Under the pieces are notes generated by a model. The model was not told where the DNA came from. It saw only the letters and a list, made by a program, of their open reading frames with translations, and searched no databases. The translations under genes were made by a program, and so were the position numbers. A stretch of DNA of 55,071 nt. It comes from an uncultured Clostridia bacterium. GTDB lineage: Bacteria; Bacillota; Clostridia; Christensenellales; Borkfalkiaceae. The stretch is taken from assembly GCA_944340905.1 (NCBI GenBank), contig CALVLT010000012.1, positions 1 to 55,071 of the forward strand, in the 5' to 3' direction. Positions 34,580 to 42,511 of the stretch are shown here, in pieces (the stretch's first letter is position 1; each line of letters begins with the position of its first letter).

Positions 34580-35122
34580 ATGGAAATCAAGGACATCGAA
34601 CAACTGTATCTTCACCGCCAGAGCTGCCGCGCCTTTGACGGGCGGGAAGTGAGCGAGGAACTCGTCAGAAAGGTATGCGAACTTGCCCTGCTCGCCCCTT
34701 CCGCCTGCAACGCGCAGCCTTGGCAGCTCGTGGCAGTCCTCGGTGAGCGGCGCAAAGAGGTTGCCGCCTGCCTGCAGGGAATGGGCATGAACAAGTTTGC
34801 CTCGGACGCGGGCGCGCTCGTCGCCGTCTGCGAGGGCAGGAGCAACCTCACCGCGAAACTGGGCGCCCGCATGAAGGATACCGACTTCACCGCAAACGAT
34901 CTGGGCATTCTCACGGCGCACCTGGTGCTCGCCGCCGATGCCGCGGGGCTTGCAAGCTGCATCCTCGGCTGGCGCAACGAGGACAAGCTGCGCGGCGTGC
35001 TCAGCATCCGCGAAAAGGTGCGCATTCCCGTCGTCGTCGCGCTCGGCTACGCCAAAGAAGACGACCCCGTCCGCCCCAAACAGCGCAAACCGTTTGGCGA
35101 GACGCTCACGATCCTGCACTGA
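34580..35122 (+). CDS. Nitroreductase family protein
   Basis: A 180-residue FMN-dependent oxidoreductase. The N-terminus HRQSCRAFDGREVSEELVRK carries the family R-S-x-R-x-F phosphate-binding element. LAPSACNAQPWQLV is the typical A-P-S-x-x-N-x-Q-P-W motif, and AAGLASCILGW is the late G-L-x-x-x-x-x-G-W element. Probable cytosolic dimer reducing quinones or nitro groups. The ribosome site is weak. It follows tkt by 52 nt with a hairpin between, so it may have its own promoter. Confidence 0.9.
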   Translation: MEIKDIEQLYLHRQSCRAFDGREVSEELVRKVCELALLAPSACNAQPWQLVAVLGERRKEVAACLQGMGMNKFASDAGALVAVCEGRSNLTAKLGARMKDTDFTANDLGILTAHLVLAADAAGLASCILGWRNEDKLRGVLSIREKVRIPVVVALGYAKEDDPVRPKQRKPFGETLTILH

Positions 35123-35124
35123 AC

Positions 35125-35158
35125 AAAAAAGCCATCGGGAACATCCGATGGCTTTTTT
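35125..35158. terminator. Bidirectional terminator (nitroreductase/metH)
   Basis: AAAAAAGCCATCGG (35125-35138) pairs with CCGATGGCTTTTTT (35145-35158) between convergent genes. Confidence 0.88.
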
Positions 35159-35195
35159 GTGCTCTCATTTTGCTCCCATATTTGTGCCGTCCGTC

Positions 35196-37550
35196 TCAAC
35201 CGCGGCGGGCGGAGAGAGCGTCGAGGGCGGCGACAAAGGAGGGCGCATCGGGCGTGTAGCCGTCCGCACCGATCGTGCGCGCGATCTGCGCGTTCAGCAC
35301 CGCGCCGCCGACGTAGATCGGGGCGGTGCAACCCGCCGCACGCAGTGCGGCGATGGTCTCTTCCATGCTCTTCACCGTCGTGGTCATCAGCGCGGAAAGA
35401 CCCACGACGAGGGGCTTTTCGCGCAGGGCGGCCTCGACAACGCGCTCCTTCGCCACGTCCTTGCCGAGATCGACGACGGTATACCCGTGTGACTGCGCGA
35501 CCACTTTGACGATGTTCTTGCCGATGTCGTGCACGTCCCCCTTCACCGTGGCGAGGACGATTTTTCCGCGCACGTTTGCATCTTTTCCGAACTTCTCCCC
35601 TACCACGGCGAAGGCAGCCTTCGCCGCCTCGGCACAGGAGATGAGCTGGGGCAGAAAGAGCTTGCCCTGTGCGTAGAGCGCGCCGACTTCGTTCAGCGCG
35701 GGGATGAGCGTCCCGTTCACGACCTCGAGGGGGGCATGCTGCGCAAGCTCCGCAGCGGCAAAGGACGCCGCCTCCCCCGCCAGCCCGCGCAAAACGCTCT
35801 CATACAGATTTTTGACGGGCGGCGCCTCCGCCGTCCGCGCCGCGCCCGCCGCGTTCGCTGCGCCCGCCGCCGGCTGCATATCCTTATAAAGTTCGATATA
35901 GCGCGCCGCGCCCCTGTCGGCATTTGCAAGCACATCGAAGGCGCGCACGGCGCCCGTCATCTCGGCGTCCAGCGGGTTGAGGATGGGCATGTTCAGCCCG
36001 TGCGAGAGTGCCATGACGAGGAAGGTGCGGTTGAGCAGCGCCCGCGCAGGCAGGCCGAAGGAGACGTTGGAAACGCCGAGCGCGGTATTCACCCCCATTC
36101 CGCGCACGAGCGAGAGCGCCCCGAGCGTCTCGCCCACGAGCGGCTGCTCGGCGGACGCCGTCAGAACGAGCGTATCGATCATCACCCTGTGGCGGGGGAT
36201 GCCGTACTGCGCCGCGCGTTCGATGATGCGCTGTGCGATCACTGCGCGCTCGCGCGCCGTGCGGGGCACGCCCCCGTCGTCCATCGTCAGCCCCAGCACG
36301 ACCGCGCCGTACTTTTTGGCGACGGGAAAGACGCGCGCCATGACCGCCTCCTCCCCGTTCACGCTGTTGAGGAGCGGAATGCCGTTGTAGTACCGTGCGC
36401 CCGCCTCGAGCGCGGCGGCGTCCGAGGAATCGAGCTGCAGGGGCAGCGCGCAGCTCTCCTGCACGGCGAGCACGGCGCGCTGCATGACAGCCGGCTCGTC
36501 CAGCCCGGGCACGCCCACGTTGAGGTCCAAGAGGTCGGCGCCCGCCTCCTCCTGCCGCAGCGCCTCGGCAACGAGATAGTCCGCGTTCCCTTCGCGCAGC
36601 GCGTCGCGCAGTTTAGGCTTTCCCGTCGGATTCAGGCGCTCGCCGCAGATGCGCACCCCGTCCATCGCCACGAGCTGCGTTGCCGAACACACCTGCGTCA
36701 CGCGGGGTACGCTGCGCGCAGGCACTTCCCGCCCCTTCAGGTGTGCGATGCGGCGGATGGTCTCGGGCGTCGTGCCGCAGCACCCGCCCAGGACGGCGAC
36801 GCCCGCCTGTGCATATTTTTCCGCCCAGCGCGCGAATTCTTCGTCGGACAGGTCGTACTGCGTTCTGCCCTCCCGCCAGACGGGCAGCCCGCGGTTGGGC
36901 TGCACGATGACGGGAAGATCGGTCACTGCCAGCATGCGCTGCACCAGCGGGAACAGCTCCGCAGGGCCGAGGGAGCAGTTGACCCCGAGCGCGTCCACGC
37001 CCAGCCCCTCCAACAGCAGCGCCACGATCTCGGGCGTGGAGCCGGTGAGCGTGCGCCCCGTCCTGTCGAAGGTGACGGTGGCGTACACGGGCTTGTCCGA
37101 ACACTCCTTGAGCGCCAGCACGCACGCCTTGAGTTCGTACAGGTCGGAGAAGGTCTCGGCGATATATCCCCCCACCATGTCCGAGGTCAGGCGCGCAATT
37201 TCGGCGTATGCCTCGTATGCCTCGTCAAAGGTGAGCGTCCCGACGGGCGCAAGGAGCGCCCCCGTCGGGCCGACGTCGAAGAACACTTCCCTCCCCGCGC
37301 TGCGCGCGTTCTCCACAGCGGCGCGCACAAGCCTTTCAAGCGGGTATTCCCCGCGGTATTTGATGCGGTTGAGCCCGAACGAGTTCGCCGTGATGACGTC
37401 CGCGCCCGCCTGCACGTAGGCACGGTGCACGGCGCGCACCTGTTCGGGATGGGTGACGTTCAGCTCCACGGGATCGCCTTCCAGCCCCATGCGCTCGAAT
37501 TCGCTGCCCATGCCGCCGTCGAAGATCAGCAGCCCTTTTCCGGATAACAT
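35196..37550 (-). CDS. metH: Cobalamin-dependent methionine synthase (MetH without activation domain)
   Basis: A 784-residue methyltransferase that makes methionine from homocysteine and methyltetrahydrofolate. Domain order: homocysteine domain (about 1-285; zinc Cys in VNCSLGP and GGCCGTTP), pterin domain (about 300-560; GERLNPTGK), a short Ala-rich linker, the B12 cap, and the B12-binding domain with DVHDIG (672-677; cobalt-ligand His674). It stops at the end of the B12 domain: the AdoMet-binding reactivation domain of E. coli MetH is absent and is encoded by the preceding gene. The ATG at 37550 follows AAAGGAGGGG and lies inside that gene, so translation is coupled. Confidence 0.95.
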   Translation of the reverse strand: MLSGKGLLIFDGGMGSEFERMGLEGDPVELNVTHPEQVRAVHRAYVQAGADVITANSFGLNRIKYRGEYPLERLVRAAVENARSAGREVFFDVGPTGALLAPVGTLTFDEAYEAYAEIARLTSDMVGGYIAETFSDLYELKACVLALKECSDKPVYATVTFDRTGRTLTGSTPEIVALLLEGLGVDALGVNCSLGPAELFPLVQRMLAVTDLPVIVQPNRGLPVWREGRTQYDLSDEEFARWAEKYAQAGVAVLGGCCGTTPETIRRIAHLKGREVPARSVPRVTQVCSATQLVAMDGVRICGERLNPTGKPKLRDALREGNADYLVAEALRQEEAGADLLDLNVGVPGLDEPAVMQRAVLAVQESCALPLQLDSSDAAALEAGARYYNGIPLLNSVNGEEAVMARVFPVAKKYGAVVLGLTMDDGGVPRTARERAVIAQRIIERAAQYGIPRHRVMIDTLVLTASAEQPLVGETLGALSLVRGMGVNTALGVSNVSFGLPARALLNRTFLVMALSHGLNMPILNPLDAEMTGAVRAFDVLANADRGAARYIELYKDMQPAAGAANAAGAARTAEAPPVKNLYESVLRGLAGEAASFAAAELAQHAPLEVVNGTLIPALNEVGALYAQGKLFLPQLISCAEAAKAAFAVVGEKFGKDANVRGKIVLATVKGDVHDIGKNIVKVVAQSHGYTVVDLGKDVAKERVVEAALREKPLVVGLSALMTTTVKSMEETIAALRAAGCTAPIYVGGAVLNAQIARTIGADGYTPDAPSFVAALDALSARRG

Positions 37551-38140
37551 GTGCGCCCCTCCTTTTTGTAGATGCAGCCTGCCGCCGCCATGCAGTTTTC
37601 GCACGTTCTGTGCGCGCGCTTGCCCAGCCCCACGATGCCCGCCATCGACTTCTGCGGCGCGATCATGCCCGAGGGCAGCAGCTGCATGCCGATGCGCGAG
37701 GGGTCAAGCTCGCGGAAGATATATGCGTTGTCAGCCACGTCGCTCCCGCCGTAGCCCGGGCAGAACCGATAGGTGCGTGCGGGGCCGAGGCACTCCTCCC
37801 ACGCATCCGCCTCGCATTCGACGAGGGCGCTGGCGCAGGCGTCGAGCACCACGGCGCGGGCGGGATCGAGGGTCATGAGCGCGCGCACCCGCCGCTCCGC
37901 CTCCGCCCCCAGCGTCATCGCCACGAGCGCATAGCCCGAACAGCCCGCCAGAAACCCTGCATACGGCTCCTGCCGCAGAAAGGGCAGCGGCGCGGTGTAC
38001 TCCCTGGCAACGGCGCGGAAGTGCGCGAGCGAGCGCGCCTCCTCCATGCAGCCGTCCACAAGGGCAAACAGCTCCTCGGGCACTTCACCGCGGCAGCCCA
38101 GATATGCGCACGCCGCGCGGCGCAGCTCAGAAGAGTTCAT
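37526..38140 (-). CDS. Stand-alone MetH reactivation domain protein
   Basis: A 204-residue protein matching the vitamin-B12-dependent methionine synthase activation domain. The key motif is RFCPGYGGSDVADN (R-x-x-P-G-Y binds AdoMet), followed by GMQLLPSGMIAPQKSMAGIVGLG. Its last 30 residues contain four Cys (CENCMAAAGCIYKKEGRTC), possibly a metal site. It would re-methylate oxidised cob(II)alamin in the truncated MetH encoded next. The ATG at 38140 behind GAGAGGG overlaps the end of metF by 14 nt; the gene end overlaps metH by 25 nt. A tightly coupled three-gene operon. Confidence 0.9.
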   Translation of the reverse strand: MNSSELRRAACAYLGCRGEVPEELFALVDGCMEEARSLAHFRAVAREYTAPLPFLRQEPYAGFLAGCSGYALVAMTLGAEAERRVRALMTLDPARAVVLDACASALVECEADAWEECLGPARTYRFCPGYGGSDVADNAYIFRELDPSRIGMQLLPSGMIAPQKSMAGIVGLGKRAHRTCENCMAAAGCIYKKEGRTCYPEKGC

Positions 38141-38999
38141 GCAGCACCCTCTCGAGCCGCGCACAGATCGCCTTTGCCGTGGCGGGATTGTTCATGACAT
38201 ACAGATGGATGCCGGGCGCGCCCTTGGCGATGAGGTCGATGATCTGGTAGACGGCGTAGTTATAGCCGATCTCCTCCATCACCGCGGGGCGGGAGGCGTA
38301 AATTTCGATCATGTTGCGGAATTCGAGCGGAATGGCGCTGCCGCACATCTCCTTGATGCGGCGGATATTTTTGGGGTTGACGAGGGGCATGATGCCCGGG
38401 ATGATGGACGCGGTGATGCCGATCCTGCGCGCCTCGTTCACGAGGCGGTAGTAGTAGGAATTGTCGTAGAAGAGCTGCGTGATGAAAAAGCGCGCCCCCG
38501 CCTCCTCCTTTTTCTTCATGTTGACGAGGTCGGCGTACAGCGACTCGCATTCGGTGTGCCCCTCGGGATAGCACGCCGCGCCCAGCGTGAATCCGTAGGG
38601 CGCGAGGTAGGCGGCGAGGTCAGTGGCGTGCGGAAAGTAGCGGCAGTAATCCGCCTCGTAGCCGACGGGCCTGTCCCCGCGCAGGCAGAGCACGTTTTCG
38701 ATGCCCCGCTCCCTGAGCGCCGAGGCGACGGCGTCCACGTCGGCAGGCGTGGAGGGGCCGCCCGTGATGTGCGCGAGCGCCGTCACATGCGCGCCGTTTT
38801 CAATGGCGTCGGCGATCTCCACCACGTTTTTGGAGTTGGAACCTCCCGCGCCGTAGGTGACACTGATAAAGTCGGGGGAAAGCTCCGCCAGCTCCCCGAT
38901 GACGGAGAGCAGCTGCTCCTTCCCCTCTCCGCCCTTCTTCGGGGGAAACACCTCGAATGAGAGCGTGCGTTTGCGTGCCAGGATCTCGTCAATGCGCAT
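38127..38999 (-). CDS. metF: Methylenetetrahydrofolate reductase
   Basis: A 290-residue flavoprotein that reduces 5,10-methylene- to 5-methyl-tetrahydrofolate, the methyl donor for MetH. The N-terminus LSFEVFPPKKGGEG has the catalytic Glu, SVTYGAGGSN is the FAD/NADH region, and NVLCLRGDRP plus FFITQLFYD are family strands. The start at 38999 behind CGGAGAAAATC is much better than the 43-residue longer frame, which crosses the promoter. First gene of the operon. Confidence 0.96.
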   Translation of the reverse strand: MRIDEILARKRTLSFEVFPPKKGGEGKEQLLSVIGELAELSPDFISVTYGAGGSNSKNVVEIADAIENGAHVTALAHITGGPSTPADVDAVASALRERGIENVLCLRGDRPVGYEADYCRYFPHATDLAAYLAPYGFTLGAACYPEGHTECESLYADLVNMKKKEEAGARFFITQLFYDNSYYYRLVNEARRIGITASIIPGIMPLVNPKNIRRIKEMCGSAIPLEFRNMIEIYASRPAVMEEIGYNYAVYQIIDLIAKGAPGIHLYVMNNPATAKAICARLERVLHELF

Positions 39000-39027
39000 T
39001 GTGATTTTCTCCGTTGTGATTTGAATC

Positions 39028-39056
39028 ATTATAGCGGAATGCGCAAAAAAAGTCAA
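39028..39056 (-). promoter_or_regulatory. Promoter of the metF-metH operon
   Basis: -35 TTGACT (39051-39056) and -10 TATAAT (39028-39033) with a 17-bp spacer. The leader is only about 22 nt, so no S-box or B12 riboswitch fits. Confidence 0.82.
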
Positions 39057-39079
39057 ACGATGGCGCCGAGATCGCAAAA

Positions 39080-39119
39080 AACAGCCATGCGCGGCGGCGC
39101 GCTTTTTCCGCGCCACCGC
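39080..39119 (-). terminator. Terminator of sigK
   Basis: An 11-bp G+C stem pairs 39091-39101 with 39109-39119. About 7 nt further on the minus strand comes a run of six T. Confidence 0.55.
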
Positions 39120-39130
39120 TCGCTGCACAG

Positions 39131-39832
39131 TCAGTCGGCGAAAAAGTCCTCGCGGTTCAGTCCGTCGCGCAGTTTTTCGAGGGCGCGCTTTTCGATGCGC
39201 GAGACGTAGGAGCGCGAGATCTTCAGCCGGCGCGCCACCTCCCGCTGCGGCAGGGGCACCCCGCCCGCCAGCGCGTACCGCAGGCAGATGACCGTCGTCT
39301 CCCGTTCGTTGAGGAGCCGGCGGACGGCGGAGAGGAACTTCTCCTGCATGAGCGACTGCTCGACGCTGCCGAACACCTTGTCTTCCTTTTCAAAGAGCAG
39401 GTCCATGAGGGTGAGTTCGTTGCCGTCCTTGTCCGTGCCCACGGGGTCGGAGAGCGAGACGTTGGACTTGTGCTTTTTGCCCGCGCGGATGTACATGAGG
39501 ATCTCATTCTCGATGCAGCGCGCCGTGTACGTCGCAAGGCGGGTCCCGCGCGAGGGTTCGTATGTGTTGATCGCCTTGATCAGACCGATGGAACCCACCG
39601 AGATCATGTCGTCCGTCTCCGCCGCGCCCGTGTACTTCTTGACCACGTGCGCCACGAGGCGCATGTTGTGCCGCACGAGCGTATCCCGCGCGTTTTTGTC
39701 TCCCGCACGCGAGAGCGCAAGATATTTTTCCTCGTCCTCTTTGGAGAGCGGTTTGGGGTAAGAGCCTTCATCCCGCACGGCGCCCGTGAAAAAGAACAGG
39801 CGGCACAGGAGCGAACAGAGCATTTCCAGCAT
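39131..39832 (-). CDS. Sporulation sigma factor SigK-like
   Basis: A 233-residue sigma-70 family factor. The start, LCRLFFFTGAVRDEGSYPKPLSKEDEEKYL, resembles the SigK pro-sequence and region 1.2. Region 2 reads NMRLVAHVVKKYTG then DDMISVGSIGLIKAINTYEPSRGTRLATYTARCIENEILMY-like promoter-binding helices. Region 4.2 has the helix-turn-helix PQREVARRLKISRSYVSRIEKRAL. In spore formers SigK drives late mother-cell genes after removal of the N-terminus. Intact, with no intervening skin element. A CATACGTT at about 39848-39855 (minus strand) resembles a sigma-E -10. SigE or another sporulation sigma is possible, but the N-terminus favours SigK. Confidence 0.88.
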   Translation of the reverse strand: MLEMLCSLLCRLFFFTGAVRDEGSYPKPLSKEDEEKYLALSRAGDKNARDTLVRHNMRLVAHVVKKYTGAAETDDMISVGSIGLIKAINTYEPSRGTRLATYTARCIENEILMYIRAGKKHKSNVSLSDPVGTDKDGNELTLMDLLFEKEDKVFGSVEQSLMQEKFLSAVRRLLNERETTVICLRYALAGGVPLPQREVARRLKISRSYVSRIEKRALEKLRDGLNREDFFAD

Positions 39833-39899
39833 ATCGTCACCTCATGCTAACGTATGCCGCGGCGGGGCTGTCCCATGCGAAAAAGCGCGAAAAAAGGCA

Positions 39900-39927
39900 A
39901 CTCTACCGTGAGTAGAGTGAATTTTTT
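39900..39927 (+). other. Hairpin in the sigK-degV gap
   Basis: ACTCTAC (39900-39906) pairs with GTAGAGT (39912-39918), followed by GAATTTTTTG on the plus strand. It looks like a small terminator or operator in the 257-nt gap between divergent genes. No gene is supported in the gap. Confidence 0.35.
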
Positions 39928-40089
39928 GCACCGTGGAGTTAAGAAATATGGCAATAGACACAAAGTGAACGAATGGAGAGCAGAAAAGGACGGAAATAGG
40001 GTGTATTTTCTCCGCCTGCGTGGTATGCTGATAACGATAACTGCGACGTCACGCCGCACGCTGCGGCGATGCTGCAAGGAGGAATCATC

Positions 40090-41031
40090 ATGAACAAGTT
40101 TGCGATCTACGTCGATTCGGGGGCGAACATCCCCAACGACATCCGCATCGCGCGGGACATCCGCGTCATCCCCTTCCGCTATACGGTGAACGGCGAGGAG
40201 CGCCTCTGCTTTTCCGAAGATATGCCCTTTGAAGAGACGGCAAAACAATATTACGACGCTATGCGCGCGGGCGCGGAGGCAAAGACTTCGCTTTTGACGG
40301 CGCAGGTATTCGAGGACGCGCTGCGCCCCGCTCTCGAGGAGGGACGCGACGCGCTGCTGTTCACCATCTCGTCGGGCATCAGCGGAACGTATGCACAGGC
40401 GCAGGAGGCAGCAAAGCACCTGATGGAGACTTACCCCGGGCGCAAAGTGTTCGCCATCGACAGCGCAAACGCCTCGCTGGGCGAGGGGCTGATCGCCATC
40501 AAGGCGGCAGACCTGCGCGATCTGGGCGAGAGCGCGCAGGCGTGCGCCGAATGGGCAAGGGAAAACGCCTATAAGATGAACAGCTACCTCACGGTGGACG
40601 ATCTCAAATATCTGCGCCGCACCGGACGCATCTCGCGCACCGTTGCCATCGCGGGAACGCTGCTCAACATCAAACCCCTTCTGCGTGCGGACGAGAGCGA
40701 CAACGCCAAGATCGTCGCCTGCGGCAAGGCGCGCGGCAGAAGAAAGGCGCTGGAGGCGATCGCCGAGACGTTTGCCAGGCGCGCCGTGCGCCCCGAGAGC
40801 AACACGGTCGCCATCGCACACGCCGACTGCCCGGCGGACGCGCAGTTCCTTGCGCAGCTTTTGCGCGCAAAGGGCGCAAACGACATCATCATCGAATACT
40901 ATGACCTGTGCACGGGCGCGCACGTCGGCCCCGGGACGGTCGCCCTCTTCTTCTGGGGCAAGGATCGCCGCGCCGCTCTTCCCGAACAGGAAAAACAGCC
41001 CGCTGCAAATCCCCTTCCGCACAAGGCGTAA
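40090..41031 (+). CDS. DegV family fatty-acid-binding protein (2 of 3)
   Basis: A 313-residue DegV/FakB protein. Conserved parts are IYVDSGANIPNDI at the N-terminus, FTISSGISGTYAQA (the S-S-G-x-S-G-T loop), VDDLKYLRRTGRISRTVAIAGTLLNIKPLL as the core, and GAHVGPGTVALFFWG near the C-terminus. The usual DST is DSG here. Start after AAGGAGG; a seven-residue longer frame is unlikely. Alone in its unit; tRNA-Leu follows in the same direction with its own promoter. Confidence 0.93.
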   Translation: MNKFAIYVDSGANIPNDIRIARDIRVIPFRYTVNGEERLCFSEDMPFEETAKQYYDAMRAGAEAKTSLLTAQVFEDALRPALEEGRDALLFTISSGISGTYAQAQEAAKHLMETYPGRKVFAIDSANASLGEGLIAIKAADLRDLGESAQACAEWARENAYKMNSYLTVDDLKYLRRTGRISRTVAIAGTLLNIKPLLRADESDNAKIVACGKARGRRKALEAIAETFARRAVRPESNTVAIAHADCPADAQFLAQLLRAKGANDIIIEYYDLCTGAHVGPGTVALFFWGKDRRAALPEQEKQPAANPLPHKA

Positions 41032-41035
41032 GCGC

Positions 41036-41064
41036 TTGATTTTTCGCGGCGGCTGCTGTATAAT
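41036..41064 (+). promoter_or_regulatory. Promoter of tRNA-Leu
   Basis: -35 TTGATT (41036-41041) and -10 TATAAT (41059-41064) with a 17-bp spacer, 9 nt before the tRNA. Confidence 0.78.
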
Positions 41065-41073
41065 AATACGGAC

Positions 41074-41155
41074 GCCGCCGTGGTGAAACCGGCAGACACG
41101 CAGGACTTAGAATCCTGTGCCGCAAGGCATAGCGGTTCAAATCCGCTCGGCGGCA
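41074..41155 (+). tRNA. tRNA-Leu (anticodon UAG)
   Basis: The acceptor stem pairs GCCGCCG with CGGCGGC and has discriminator A. The anticodon stem CAGGA/TCCTG encloses the loop CTTAGAA, so the anticodon is TAG. A long variable arm (TGCC/GGCA) marks a class II Leu tRNA. The TTCAAAT T-loop is present. The 3' CCA is not encoded. Confidence 0.95.
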
Positions 41156-41163
41156 TAAGACAC

Positions 41164-41192
41164 AGCCCCCGTTCACGAAACGGGGGCTTTTG
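41164..41192 (+). terminator. Terminator of tRNA-Leu
   Basis: AGCCCCCGTT (41164-41173) pairs with AACGGGGGCT (41179-41188), followed by TTTTG. Confidence 0.85.
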
Positions 41193-41264
41193 CATACCAA
41201 AAATTATTGATTATACCATCGCCTCGGAATGACGGAAAACAGATATTCCAAAAAATCTTTATAA

Positions 41265-41299
41265 ACAAATCTCCACCGGCAACGCCGGTGGAGATTTGT
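41265..41299. terminator. Terminator of malic enzyme gene
   Basis: A perfect 16-bp stem pairs 41265-41280 with 41284-41299. On the minus strand it is followed by a T-containing tract, after the malic enzyme stop. Confidence 0.8.
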
Positions 41300-41310
41300 T
41301 TAGATGAAAT

Positions 41311-42483
41311 TCAGATCCTTGCGACGCCGGTGCGGCGGGCGGCAGCTTTGACTGCCTCGGCAACCGCGTCCTTGACGTGGGGATTGAAGGAATCGGGAAT
41401 GATATAGTCGGGGGAAAGCTCGCTCTCGGGAATGACCGAGGCGATCGCCTCCGCCGCCGCGATCTTCATCTCGTCGTTGATGTCGCTTGCGCGCACGTCG
41501 AGCGCACCGCGGAAGATGCCGGGGAATGCCAGAACGTTGTTGATCTGGTTGGGGAAATCGCTCCTGCCCGTGCCCATGATGCGCACGCCCGCCGCCTTCG
41601 CCTCGTCGGGCATGATCTCGGGAACGGGATTCGCCATTGCAAAGATGATGGGATCGGCCGCCATGGTTTTCACCATTTCCTTGGTCAGGCTGCCGGGCGC
41701 GGAGACGCCGATGAAAACATCCGCCCCCTTGATGACCTCGGCAAGGCTGCCCGCCTTCCTTTCGAGGTTGGAAATTTTCGCCATCTCCTCCTTGATGGGG
41801 TTGAGGCCGTCGCGGCCCTCGTATATGGCGCCCTTTCTGTCGCAGAGGATGACCTTCTTCAGCCCCCTGCTCATAAGCAGCTTGGTGATGGCGATGCCTG
41901 CGGCGCCCGAGCCGTTGACGACGACGGAGAGGTCCTCCATCTTCTTGCCGACAAGCTTCAGGGCGTTGATCATCGCCGCCAGCGTGACGACTGCCGTGCC
42001 GTGCTGGTCATCGTGGAAGATCGGGATGTCGCACACCTCTTTGAGGCGCTTTTCGATCTCGAAACAGCGGGGAGCGGAGATGTCCTCCAGGTTGATGCCG
42101 CCAAAGCTGCCCGCGAGCAGCTGCACCGTTTTTACGATATCGTCCACGCTCTTGCTGCGCACGCACAGGGGGAACGCATCGACATCGCCGAACGTCTTGA
42201 ACAGGGCGCACTTGCCCTCCATGACGGGCATGCCCGCCTCGGGGCCGATGTCGCCGAGGCCGAGGACGGCCGTTCCGTCTGTGACGACCGCGACAAGATT
42301 GGCGCGGCGCGTATAGACATAGGAGAGATCGACGTTCCTGGAAATTTCAAGGCAGGGTTCCGCAACGCCGGGCGTATAGGCAACGGCAAGCTCTTCGCGG
42401 TTGGTGATGGGTGCGCGGGTGACGACTTCGATCTTGCCCGCCCACTCCCTGTGCTTATCGAGCGCATACTGTTTCTTGTCCAT
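41311..42483 (-). CDS. Malic enzyme
   Basis: A 390-residue short-form malic enzyme that decarboxylates malate to pyruvate with NAD(P). Key parts are YTPGVAEPC near residue 40, the Tyr/Lys catalytic region TDGTAVLGLGDIGPEAGMPVMEGK, the metal site FGGINLEDISAPRCFEIE and DDQHGTAVV, and the Rossmann GSGAAGIAI. C-terminal ANPVPEIMPDEA and SDFPNQINNVLAFPGIFRGALD are typical. The ATG at 42483 follows AAGAGG; the longer frame has a meaningless N-terminus. It lies 28 nt after an LDH/MDH gene, so malate can be made and used by adjacent enzymes. Confidence 0.95.
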   Translation of the reverse strand: MDKKQYALDKHREWAGKIEVVTRAPITNREELAVAYTPGVAEPCLEISRNVDLSYVYTRRANLVAVVTDGTAVLGLGDIGPEAGMPVMEGKCALFKTFGDVDAFPLCVRSKSVDDIVKTVQLLAGSFGGINLEDISAPRCFEIEKRLKEVCDIPIFHDDQHGTAVVTLAAMINALKLVGKKMEDLSVVVNGSGAAGIAITKLLMSRGLKKVILCDRKGAIYEGRDGLNPIKEEMAKISNLERKAGSLAEVIKGADVFIGVSAPGSLTKEMVKTMAADPIIFAMANPVPEIMPDEAKAAGVRIMGTGRSDFPNQINNVLAFPGIFRGALDVRASDINDEMKIAAAEAIASVIPESELSPDYIIPDSFNPHVKDAVAEAVKAAARRTGVARI

Positions 42484-42511
42484 ATTCTGGTACCTCTTGA
42501 AAAAAATATTG

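Noticed and set aside
39000-39057. S-box or B12 riboswitch before metF-metH
   Set aside because: The predicted leader is about 22 nt and shows no aptamer structure.
39854-40093. 79-residue frame upstream of the second degV
   Set aside because: It overlaps a hairpin and the promoter region, has no ribosome site, and an arbitrary Arg-rich sequence.
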